Of a DNA stretch of 10,786 nt, positions 1-6,234 are shown piece after piece. This DNA is from Limnoglobus sp043780595 (GTDB taxonomy: Bacteria; Planctomycetota; Planctomycetia; Gemmatales; Gemmataceae). Made by a program: the position numbers and the translations under genes. Positions within the stretch are counted from its first letter, which is position 1. Each line of letters begins with the position of its first letter. The notes under the pieces were generated by a model. It saw only the letters and a list, made by a program, of their open reading frames with translations. It searched no databases and was not told the origin of the DNA. The stretch is taken from NCBI GenBank assembly GCA_043780595.1, contig JAYWCL010000033.1, positions 1 to 10,786 of the forward strand. The letters are read 5' to 3'.

Positions 1-965
1 TCGATGACGGTTTCGCCGCCGTCGCGGGAACCCATCGCACGCCAGGAAATGAGGCTGATGCTCGTCGGCACGAACCGCACCGAGCCGTCCATCATGCCGA
101 CCATCACGCCACCGGTGTGGGCGCTGCTCGCCGTCGTCGCGATGCGCTGGGGGGGAAACATGCACGATCGCGTGTTCGGCCCGGAGACGTGGTAGTACTT
201 CGTGGTCGAGTGGTAGCCTCGCAGCCACGGTGCGCCGACATCCGAGACACCCTGCAAACTGATATTCGTCACATCGGTCGCCGCACAGAATGCGACGGCT
301 TCATCGGCCGTGTTCGGGTAAGTGCCGGGCCGGAATGTATCGGTCGGGCTGGAAATCGCGTTGTTGAAGTCGCCCTTCAAGTGTTCGCTGAAACCGGCCG
401 TGTTGCTCAGGCCATCGGTGATCGATGCGAATGTCGTCGTCAGTTGCGGCACGAACGGGCCGTTCGGTTTCGGTTGCAGCGAGTTCGGCCCAGTTGCCGG
501 AGGCTGGCTATTTAACAGCCCGTTACCGGAATTGGTGCGGTAGTTAATCCCCGCCCAGCCGGCGGGTACCGAGTTCACCGGGTCCGATGGGCAGATGAAG
601 GTCTTGAGAGCGACCGCACTCGCATTCGCGTTGTTGACATGGTCGTATCTCGCGGCCAGATCGATCAGCCGATACGCATTTTCCTGCTCGATTTGCGGCA
701 ACATGTACGCGAATGCGGAGAGAGCCGTGCTGGTCGTCGACGATGGTGGCGGACCGGCGTCGGACGCGGGCAGGAACCCCATCGCGTCGTGGAGATTGTG
801 TGCCGCGAGGCCGAGTTGTTTGATGTTGTTCGTGCATTGGCTGCGGGCGGCGGCCTCGCGAACCTTCTGCACAGCCGGTAACAGCAGCCCGATCAAGATC
901 GCGATAATCGCGATGACGACGAGCAATTCGATGAGCGTAAATGCCGAGCGCGTGCGACGAATCAT
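1..965 (-). CDS. DUF1559 prepilin-like protein (3' end cut by window edge)
   Basis: Planctomycete DUF1559 protein with a type IV pilin/type II secretion pseudopilin N-terminus. The + strand 'cat' at 963-965 gives the start, reading MIRRTRSAFTLIELLVVIAI. A short basic leader is followed by the FTLIELL methylation motif and a hydrophobic helix of about 20 residues, then the DUF1559 signature LLPAVQKVREAAARSQCTNN and NIKQLGLAAHNLHD. Near the C-terminus H283 is followed by nine residues and then DG (positions 84-119), the 'H-X9-DG' motif of this family. The frame is open for 321 codons and ends in GGETVI at the window edge, so only a few residues should be missing. Residue -1 to the expected prepilin cleavage is Ala, not the usual Gly. 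The family is presumed to be processed by prepilin peptidase and to sit on the outer side of the membrane; its function is unknown. No strong Shine-Dalgarno is visible. Confidence 0.93.
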   Translation of the reverse strand, partial: MIRRTRSAFTLIELLVVIAIIAILIGLLLPAVQKVREAAARSQCTNNIKQLGLAAHNLHDAMGFLPASDAGPPPSSTTSTALSAFAYMLPQIEQENAYRLIDLAARYDHVNNANASAVALKTFICPSDPVNSVPAGWAGINYRTNSGNGLLNSQPPATGPNSLQPKPNGPFVPQLTTTFASITDGLSNTAGFSEHLKGDFNNAISSPTDTFRPGTYPNTADEAVAFCAATDVTNISLQGVSDVGAPWLRGYHSTTKYYHVSGPNTRSCMFPPQRIATTASSAHTGGVMVGMMDGSVRFVPTSISLISWRAMGSRDGGETVI

Positions 966-1040
966 GAGAGCACCTGAAATAAGGGAGTAACGAAATAATG
1001 GAGAAACACCGATCCGCAAACGCGGACCTTCGCAAAGAAC

Positions 1041-1137
1041 GCTGCAAAAGCAGCAGATATCGACGGAATGTATCGGGGGTGATCGCGAGAAAGACAGACG
1101 CATCGGTGGCGTGAAATGCCATCGCCGTTACGGCGAT
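1041..1137. other. intergenic hairpins between the small secreted gene and the DUF1559 gene
   Basis: The 230-base gap 966-1195 contains no convincing gene. It holds two simple perfect hairpins: gctgc-aaaa-gcagc at 1041-1054 and atcgccg-tta-cggcgat at 1121-1137. The second lies about 60 bases past the stop codon of the minus-strand gene that ends at 1196, so it could help end that transcript. Neither hairpin has a following T tract on the minus strand, so a terminator role is only a guess. Confidence 0.3.
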
Positions 1138-1195
1138 TCGCACGACGAGACGCCACGAGGGCGCAAGGTCAGATCGCGGAACGATGGTCGCAGGA

Positions 1196-1603
1196 TTAGA
1201 TCGAACGGGGCGGGCGATAGGTGATCGAGGAGCAGTGAATCGGCGTACCGACAGAATCGATCGCGATGGAAATTCTCGACAACGACGGTTGAGCCGCGAG
1301 CGATTGCACGTTCGCAACCCACTCGTCGATCGGCGGTGCGAGCTTCGTGTGATTGACGGGTGGGATCAGCGGGATGGGGTTCGGCTTTGCCGAGCAGTTC
1401 GGCCCGTGGCACTTCGGCACGAGTGGCGTGGCCGGTTCGCCAGAGACATTGTGCCCGGCCATCGGCACATCGAAAGTCACGCCACCAATCGTCACGTACT
1501 CGCCGCAACCGGCCTCTGCCTTACCGCCAAACGCAATCAGCGCCACTAGCGTTGCCGCCAGAGCGAAGAGCCGTTTCGCAGAGAGTAAGAGAGAGAGTTT
1601 CAT
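1196..1603 (-). CDS. small secreted four-cysteine protein, unknown function
   Basis: 135-residue protein with a clear Sec signal peptide: basic start MKLSLLLSAKR, hydrophobic core LFALAATLVALIAFGG, and a signal peptidase I type site AEA|G after residue 31. The mature part is about 104 residues and rich in Pro, with four cysteines at about 33, 65, 70 and 124. C65 and C70 sit in a CHGPNC motif, and the tail ends YRPPRSI. The even cysteine count suggests two disulfides in an exported protein. I recall similar short planctomycete proteins with an 'HGPxC' motif and a Tyr-Arg-Pro-Pro end, but no named family. A near-consensus promoter lies about 30 bases upstream, so it should be expressed on its own. 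The DUF1559 gene follows 230 bases downstream on the same strand; co-transcription is possible but not shown. Shine-Dalgarno pairing upstream of the ATG is weak. Confidence 0.8.
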   Translation of the reverse strand: MKLSLLLSAKRLFALAATLVALIAFGGKAEAGCGEYVTIGGVTFDVPMAGHNVSGEPATPLVPKCHGPNCSAKPNPIPLIPPVNHTKLAPPIDEWVANVQSLAAQPSLSRISIAIDSVGTPIHCSSITYRPPRSI

Positions 1604-1639
1604 AATCGTGCCGTTATCAGTCTACTCGACTTATTTACG

Positions 1640-1668
1640 ATTAGACTCAAGACGAAGTTCAATGTCAA
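1640..1668 (-). promoter_or_regulatory. sigma70-type promoter of the small secreted gene
   Basis: On the minus strand the -35 box is TTGACA (complement of 1663-1668, all six consensus bases). It is followed by exactly 17 bases and a -10 box TCTAAT (complement of 1640-1645, five of six). Transcription would start near 1633, giving a leader of about 30 bases before the ATG at 1603. The stretch is clearly more AT-rich than the surrounding DNA. Confidence 0.7.
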
Positions 1669-1693
1669 CGACAAAATCGAAGGATTTCCCAAA

Positions 1694-1723
1694 AAGACAT
1701 CGTCGCTCGGTTTACGGTATGCT
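1694..1723 (+). promoter_or_regulatory. possible promoter for the methyltransferase gene
   Basis: AAGACA at 1694-1699 (four of six to the -35 consensus), then 18 bases, then TATGCT at 1718-1723 as a -10 box. The ATG is at 1751 with a good GGAGG Shine-Dalgarno at 1740-1744. The position fits, but the match is moderate. With the minus-strand promoter at 1640-1668, this makes the 147-base gap a divergent promoter region. Confidence 0.35.
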
Positions 1724-1750
1724 GAAAGTAACTTTTCACGGAGGTTCGTC

Positions 1751-2476
1751 ATGCGCATCGCAATCGGCAGTATGTTCGTTTTGTTCGGGGTTCTCATCGC
1801 TCAGGCCGAGGAGCCGAAGAAGCCGCGCTACGAAACGCGAAAGCTCCACGACCCCGACGGCATCGGCAAGTTCTACGTCGGTCGCGAGATCGCGCACGTG
1901 ATGGGGCACCAAGGCGCAGGTTGGCTCGAACGCCCCGAGCGCGAGAAGGAAGAAGACCCCGCCAAACTGCTGAAGGCACTGGAAATCCAGCCCGGAATGA
2001 CCGTCGCCGACATCGGCGCAGGTAGCGGCTACCACTGCTTCCGCATGTCGCCACTCGTCGGCGACAAAGGTAAGATCCTCGCCGTGGACATCCAACCCGA
2101 GATGCTCGCAATCATTAAAGCCCGTGCGAAAAAAGAGAACGTGACGAACATCGACCTCGTCGAAGGCACCGAGTCCGACCCGAAGTTACCCGCAGGGAAA
2201 GTCGACCTGATTATCCTCGTCGACGTTTATCACGAGTTCTCGCAGCCGTACGAAATGACCGAGAAAATGATCGCCGCCCTGAAGCCCGGCGGCCGCATCG
2301 CCTTCGTCGAATTCCGCCTCGAAGACCCGAAAGTGCCGATCAAGTTAGTCCACAAAATGACCGAACGCCAAGTGACCATCGAGATGGAACAGTTCCCAGA
2401 ACTCGAACACCTCAAGACCGACAAAAGCCTACCCTGGCAGCACATCGTGCTGTTCAAAAAGAAGGAAATCAAGTGA
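1751..2476 (+). CDS. class I SAM-dependent methyltransferase with signal peptide
   Basis: 241-residue Rossmann-fold methyltransferase. Motif I, VADIGAGSGYH, is at about 85-95 (SAM-binding glycine loop). The acidic end of strand 2 is in ILAVDIQPEML (D113). Motif IV-like LIILVDVYHEF is at about 153-163, and the post-motif LKPGGRIAFVEF follows. Upstream of the core is HVMGHQGAGWLERPERE at about 49-65, a motif I recall from a distinct family of methyltransferases in planctomycetes and proteobacteria. Residues 1-19 look like a Sec signal peptide with an AQA|E cleavage site, which is odd because SAM is cytoplasmic. The ATG at 1751 is supported by GGAGG at 1740-1744, six bases away. The substrate is unknown; the family is often annotated only by its fold. 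The gene is monocistronic and ends at a strong terminator. Confidence 0.88.
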   Translation: MRIAIGSMFVLFGVLIAQAEEPKKPRYETRKLHDPDGIGKFYVGREIAHVMGHQGAGWLERPEREKEEDPAKLLKALEIQPGMTVADIGAGSGYHCFRMSPLVGDKGKILAVDIQPEMLAIIKARAKKENVTNIDLVEGTESDPKLPAGKVDLIILVDVYHEFSQPYEMTEKMIAALKPGGRIAFVEFRLEDPKVPIKLVHKMTERQVTIEMEQFPELEHLKTDKSLPWQHIVLFKKKEIK

Positions 2477-2478
2477 AC

Positions 2479-2508
2479 AAAGCCCACCAACGAGCGTTGG
2501 TGGGCTTT
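2479..2508. terminator. bidirectional intrinsic terminator between convergent genes
   Basis: Perfect palindrome aaagcccaccaacg / cgttggtgggcttt (2479-2492 and 2495-2508) separated by two bases; in RNA the loop would open to four or six bases. It starts two bases after the methyltransferase stop and ends three bases before the coaD stop. Short T runs follow the stem on both strands, so one element can end both converging transcripts. Confidence 0.85.
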
Positions 2509-2511
2509 CAC

Positions 2512-3012
2512 CTATTGCTTCTTCACCTTCTCCATGAGTGCGTCTTTTACCTGATGCGGCAGGAACTTCGTGAGGTCGCCGCCCAACACGGCGATCTGCC
2601 GCAGTAGCGAACTGCTGACGTGCGAATACTCTTCGGTGGCCATCAGGAAAACGGTCTCGATCTCGGGATCGAGGTGCAAGTTCATGAGGCTCATCGTGAA
2701 CTCGTATTCCATGTCGCTGAGCGTGCGCAGGCCGCGCAAGATGATGCGTGCGCCGGACTCGCGGACGAAGCGGACGGCCAGCCCCTCGAAGCTGCGGACT
2801 TCGACGTTCGGAAACGGTTTGGCCACGTCGCAAAGCAATTCGACGCGATCTTCCAACGAGAACATCGTGGTCTTGTCGGTGTTAATCCCGACGCCGACGA
2901 TGAGCCGGTCGTAGAGCCGACTGCCGCGTTTGATGATGTCGAAGTGTCCGTGGTGAACGGGGTCGAACGTTCCCGTGTAGACGGCCACCCGCGCATTGAG
3001 AGTCTGACCCAT
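2512..3012 (-). CDS. coaD: phosphopantetheine adenylyltransferase
   Basis: CoaD (PPAT) catalyses the fourth step of coenzyme A synthesis: 4'-phosphopantetheine + ATP gives dephospho-CoA + pyrophosphate, in the cytoplasm. The protein has 166 residues, against about 160-170 normally for the family. Visible motifs are TGTFDPVHHGH at 13-23 (nucleotidyltransferase (T/H)xGH signature), ARIILRGLRT at about 88-97 (family RGLR motif), DMEYEFTMSLMN at 100-111, and EYSHVSSSLLRQIA at about 128-141 (the SSS loop that binds ATP phosphates). All key residues look intact. The ATG at 3012 is preceded by GAGGG eight bases upstream. The tRNA-Arg gene ends only 15 bases upstream on the same strand, so the two are probably co-transcribed and separated by tRNA processing. 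The gene ends at the shared terminator. Confidence 0.97.
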   Translation of the reverse strand: MGQTLNARVAVYTGTFDPVHHGHFDIIKRGSRLYDRLIVGVGINTDKTTMFSLEDRVELLCDVAKPFPNVEVRSFEGLAVRFVRESGARIILRGLRTLSDMEYEFTMSLMNLHLDPEIETVFLMATEEYSHVSSSLLRQIAVLGGDLTKFLPHQVKDALMEKVKKQ

Positions 3013-3027
3013 CGCTACGCCCTCGAT

Positions 3028-3101
3028 TGCACCCGGTGAGGCTCGAACTCACAACCGGCCGCTTAGAAGGCGGCTGCTCTATCCAGTTGGGCTACGAGTG
3101 C
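3028..3101 (-). tRNA. tRNA-Arg (anticodon UCU)
   Basis: The minus strand folds into a full cloverleaf of 74 nt. The acceptor stem is GCACTCG with CGGGTGC (one G-T pair). The D arm contains AGCCCAACTGGATAGAGC. The anticodon stem GCCGC/GCGGC closes the loop CTTCTAA with anticodon TCT. The T arm GTGAG-TTCGAGC-CTCAC is perfect, and the discriminator base is A. The 3' CCA is not encoded, so it must be added after transcription. It reads arginine codons AGA/AGG, which are rare in this GC-rich coding. The 3' end is 15 bases from the coaD start. Confidence 0.96.
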
Positions 3102-3181
3102 GTGTAGCATCGTTGTACCAAAAGACAGCGGCGCGTTCCATAAGGTTCAGGCGCACCCCACTCCTCGCGATCTCCTGTACA

Positions 3182-3502
3182 ATGTCGCTAACACCGAGGG
3201 TAGAATCCATAGAAATCGCCGTACTGATCGAACCATCACCAACAGGCTACCGCGCGTCCACGCAAAGCCCCGTTCCACTCGCTGCCGAAGGCGCAACGGA
3301 ATCTGCGGCAATGAATGCGTTGAACGTTGCCCTGCGAAAGCGGTTGCAGAACGGCGGCAAGATCCGGACGCTAACGTTGACCGATACAGAGACAATTCAG
3401 GAAATTTGCGAACGGATGCGCGCGAATCCGCTTCATGCAGAAATGGAAATGGCGTTCGAGGAATACCGAAAGGTGGCGAACGCCGTCGAGGATTCGGACT
3501 GA
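3182..3502 (+). CDS. HicB-like antitoxin of a type II toxin-antitoxin pair
   Basis: 106-residue protein. The N-terminal half, IEIAVLIEPSPTGYRASTQS then PLAAEGATESAAMNALNVAL, follows the pattern of HicB-like antitoxin domains: beta strands, a 'GYRA' turn, 'aEGaT', then a helix. The C-terminal half is charged and helical (LTDTETIQEICERMRANPLH), as expected for a part that wraps a toxin. Its stop overlaps the start of a PIN-domain gene (TGATG at 3500-3504), which is typical of antitoxin-toxin operons. I chose the ATG at 3182 because residues from the next in-frame ATG upstream (3098) would overlap the tRNA 5' end and do not look like the family. No Shine-Dalgarno precedes 3182, and TACAAT, a possible -10 box, overlaps the start. 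Function is inferred from pattern and context; it could equally be called VapB-like by its partner. Confidence 0.65.
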   Translation: MSLTPRVESIEIAVLIEPSPTGYRASTQSPVPLAAEGATESAAMNALNVALRKRLQNGGKIRTLTLTDTETIQEICERMRANPLHAEMEMAFEEYRKVANAVEDSD

Positions 3503-3690
3503 TGGCACTTTTCCTACTCGATACAACCACAATCACGCATCTACGCAATAACCACGCGAGTGTCTATGCGACCCAAACGGCACATTCCGATCCAAATTCG
3601 GGTCATCTGGTTGCCATTGCTTCGGTCAATGTTGAGGAAGTCATCGGTGGCTGGCTGTCGTATCTCCAGCGTGCTCGCACACCGCTATAG
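3502..3690 (+). pseudogene. truncated PIN-domain (VapC-like) toxin
   Basis: The frame opens with MALFLLDTTTITHLRNNH and continues to VAIASVNVEEVIGGWLSYLQ, then stops at TAG (3688-3690) after 62 residues. Full PIN toxins have about 130-140 residues. The first conserved acidic residue (D7 in LLDT) and the second (E45 or E46) are present, but the C-terminal half with the remaining metal-binding Asp residues is missing. The 112 bases downstream show no remnant of that half in any + frame that I could recognise, so this looks like a deletion, not a single point stop. GAGGA at 3488-3492 is a good ribosome site, so the fragment may still be translated. A fragment without the full active site should not cleave RNA. 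Confidence 0.65.
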
Positions 3691-3802
3691 CAAATGGCGA
3701 CACCTTACCCACGCATCGACCCCTCTTCCGAACACTTCCTCGTTCAAATCATAAGATTCGACGGTACGCGGTGCGGTCAATCTTTTCTTGCGAGATGTGC
3801 GT

Positions 3803-6094
3803 ATGAGCCTGAGTTATTGGCTAGCGCGAGCGATGCTCGGGCGACGACGGCCGATCGTCTCCGGAGAGGTGCGGATACCGGGTATCGAACAGCCGATCAC
3901 AATCCGCCGCGACCGTTACGGCGTGCCGTGCATCGAAGCCGAGAACGACCGCGATGCGATGTTCGGCGCGGGTTACGTGCAGGGGCAAGATCGCGCATTT
4001 CAACTGGAAACGCAGTTGCGGGTCGTTCGTGGCACCCTCTCCGAACTCGTCGGTGCGAAGGGCCTGCCGGTCGATCGCATGAGCCGTCGCATCGGCTTCC
4101 ATCGTGCTGCACTTGCCCAATTTGCGGTCGTCGATGCGGACGTGCAAGCCTCGCTGACCGCGTTCGCGGCGGGGGTGAACGCGGGCCGTTCCGTGGGGCT
4201 GCGGAAGAAGCCGCACGAACTCGCGATTCTCGGCGGCGAGTTCACACCGTACGAGGGCAGCGACGTTCTCGGTGTCGTGAAATTGCAATCGTTCGCGCTG
4301 CCGTCGAACTGGGATTGCGAACTCGCCCGCCTGCGGATTTTGCGCGACGACGGTGTCGATTCGCTTCGCGCCGTCGATGCGATTCCGTATTCGCACGATG
4401 CCACGGCGACCGTTCACACGTCGCTTCTCGATGCGCTCGGGCAAGATTTGGCGATGTTCGAACAATACGTGCCGCGCGGGGGTGGCTCGAATAACTGGGT
4501 CGTCGGTTCGCAGCGATCCGCAACGGGTAAGCCATTGCTGGCGAGCGATCCGCACCTCGGGCCGACGATCCCGCCGCCGTGGTATTTGGCGCACATCAAC
4601 ACGCCGGAGTGGGCCGTTGTCGGGGCGATGCTCGCGGGCGCGCCGGTCTTCCCGATCGGGCACAACGGCTTCGCCTGTTGGGGCGTCACGGCAGGGCTGA
4701 CCGACAACACCGACCTGTTTATCGAGTCGGTCGACAGCGATGGCGTGATCCCCGGTGCGGAACTGATTCGCGAATTGATTCACATTAAGGGGGCGAGCGA
4801 TTTCGAGGAATGGGTGTTCGTGACGCCGCGCGGGCCGATCATCACGCCGTTACTCGAAGGCGTGCCCGAAGCGATCTCGATGCGGGCCGTCTGGCTCGAT
4901 CCGCTGCCGGTTCGCGGCTTCTTCGATGCGCCGCGGGCGCGGTCGTTTGAAGCATTCCGCCAGCCGTTCTCGGCGTGGCCGTTCTTGCCGCTGAACGTCG
5001 TATATGCCGATGAAACCGGCGAATTTGGCTGGCAACTCGTCGGCACGTTGCCGAAGCGGAAGAACGGCCACGGCACGATACCGCTCCCCGCGAACGGCCC
5101 TAACGTCGGCTGGGAAGCGCAGCATTTGCCGTTCGTGGACATGCCGTTCGTTCGCAACCCCGAAGCCGGTTTCTACGGCACCGCGAACGCCATCCCCGCC
5201 GGGGCCGACCGCGTTTTCCTCGGCGTCGATTTCATCGACGGCTACCGCGAAGCGATCATCCGCGACGAACTCGCCAAACGCACTGACTGGGATCTCGCCG
5301 GGCTGCGAGAACTCCAACTCAGCGTCCGCTCGTTACCCTGGGAACAGATCCGCGACATCGTACTGTCACTAGCTTCCCACGACCCCGATGCCGCACTCGG
5401 CATGAAGGTGCTCCGCGAGTGGAACGGGCACGCGACGGCCGACTCCGCCGGTGCCGCCGTGTACGAATTGTTCGTCAACGAACTCTGCGTCCGCGTGGCC
5501 AAAGCGAAGGCACCGAAGAGTTGGCAAACCGTCCTCGGCGGCGAAGGCAAAGGGCCGCTCGCACACAATTTATTCTCCGAACGTCGCGTGGGGCATTTGG
5601 TGTATCTGCTGCAAACGCAGCCGAAAGACTGGTTCGCGCACTCGTGGGCCGACGAGATGATCGACGCACTGATGACAGTGATACGTCAGTTGCGCAAGAC
5701 TGTCGGCCCCGGCCCCGCGTTCTGGGTGTGGGGCGAAATGCGGCAACTGCGGCTCGATCACACGTTGTTCGCGAAGACGCCGTTCGGCAGGCTATTCAAC
5801 GTCGGCCCGGTGCCAATCGGCGGCGACTCGAACACCGTCATGCAGGCGGGCGTTCGCCCGCTCGCGCCGCTCGATTTCACGCACAACATCGCGAATTTAC
5901 GCACGACGTTCGACGTAACCGATTGGTCGAACAGCCGCTTCGTGCTCGCCGGCGGCCAAAGTGGCAACCCACTGTCACCGCACTACGCCGACCAATTCGA
6001 GCTATGGCAAAAGGGCGAAGGCATCCCCATCGCCTGGCGCGCCGACGACGTGATCCGCACCGCCGTGGCCTCGTTGCGGCTGCTGCCGAAGTAG
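3803..6094 (+). CDS. penicillin acylase family protein (Ntn hydrolase)
   Basis: 763-residue protein of the penicillin amidase / acyl-homoserine-lactone acylase family. These enzymes are made as precursors, cut themselves before a catalytic Ser, and hydrolyse amide bonds of acylated substrates. The N-terminal part has RDRYGVPCIEAENDRDAMFG and GYVQGQDRAFQLETQLR, the classic family start. The predicted nucleophile is S229 in RGGGSNNWVV, the new N-terminus of the beta chain. It is followed by LLASDPHLGPTIPPPWYLAH, GHNGFACWGVTAGLTDNTDL and, near the end, GGDSNTVMQAG. Length and motif order fit the family. The start is the ATG at 3803; TTG at 3788 would add five residues. No clear signal peptide is visible, although many relatives are periplasmic. 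The natural substrate cannot be told from sequence. The kinase gene follows 140 bases later on the same strand; I see no convincing promoter or terminator in that gap. Confidence 0.93.
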   Translation: MSLSYWLARAMLGRRRPIVSGEVRIPGIEQPITIRRDRYGVPCIEAENDRDAMFGAGYVQGQDRAFQLETQLRVVRGTLSELVGAKGLPVDRMSRRIGFHRAALAQFAVVDADVQASLTAFAAGVNAGRSVGLRKKPHELAILGGEFTPYEGSDVLGVVKLQSFALPSNWDCELARLRILRDDGVDSLRAVDAIPYSHDATATVHTSLLDALGQDLAMFEQYVPRGGGSNNWVVGSQRSATGKPLLASDPHLGPTIPPPWYLAHINTPEWAVVGAMLAGAPVFPIGHNGFACWGVTAGLTDNTDLFIESVDSDGVIPGAELIRELIHIKGASDFEEWVFVTPRGPIITPLLEGVPEAISMRAVWLDPLPVRGFFDAPRARSFEAFRQPFSAWPFLPLNVVYADETGEFGWQLVGTLPKRKNGHGTIPLPANGPNVGWEAQHLPFVDMPFVRNPEAGFYGTANAIPAGADRVFLGVDFIDGYREAIIRDELAKRTDWDLAGLRELQLSVRSLPWEQIRDIVLSLASHDPDAALGMKVLREWNGHATADSAGAAVYELFVNELCVRVAKAKAPKSWQTVLGGEGKGPLAHNLFSERRVGHLVYLLQTQPKDWFAHSWADEMIDALMTVIRQLRKTVGPGPAFWVWGEMRQLRLDHTLFAKTPFGRLFNVGPVPIGGDSNTVMQAGVRPLAPLDFTHNIANLRTTFDVTDWSNSRFVLAGGQSGNPLSPHYADQFELWQKGEGIPIAWRADDVIRTAVASLRLLPK

Positions 6095-6234
6095 GCAAAA
6101 CGGTTTCGCTCGACCAACGATCGCCGCGGTCCGATCGCATTTCCAATTCGCCTGGCGGGATTTCACACTGGCATCACCTCTCGCTGGCGGATAACCTATT
6201 TGCGTACGTTGAGTCGCAAACCGGGATAACGTCC

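Noticed and set aside
544..1317. 257-codon minus-strand open frame spanning the DUF1559 start region and the gap.
   Set aside because: It overlaps the clear DUF1559 frame and the small secreted gene out of frame, and its product is Arg/Ser-rich without any domain.
3821..4783. 320-codon minus-strand open frame inside the acylase gene.
   Set aside because: The + strand frame carries all family motifs; the antisense product is low-complexity and Arg-rich with no motif.
5419..6234. Long in-frame opening upstream of the kinase start, which could extend the kinase by 272 residues.
   Set aside because: It overlaps the acylase gene in another frame, its product is Arg/Ala-rich noise typical of GC-rich shadow frames, and the kinase fold begins after the ATG at 6235.
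6095..6234. Possible sigma54 site (ctggcatcacctctcgctgg) before the kinase.
   Set aside because: The -12 element lacks the conserved GC and the spacing does not fit TGGCAC-N5-TTGCA; no activator gene is nearby.
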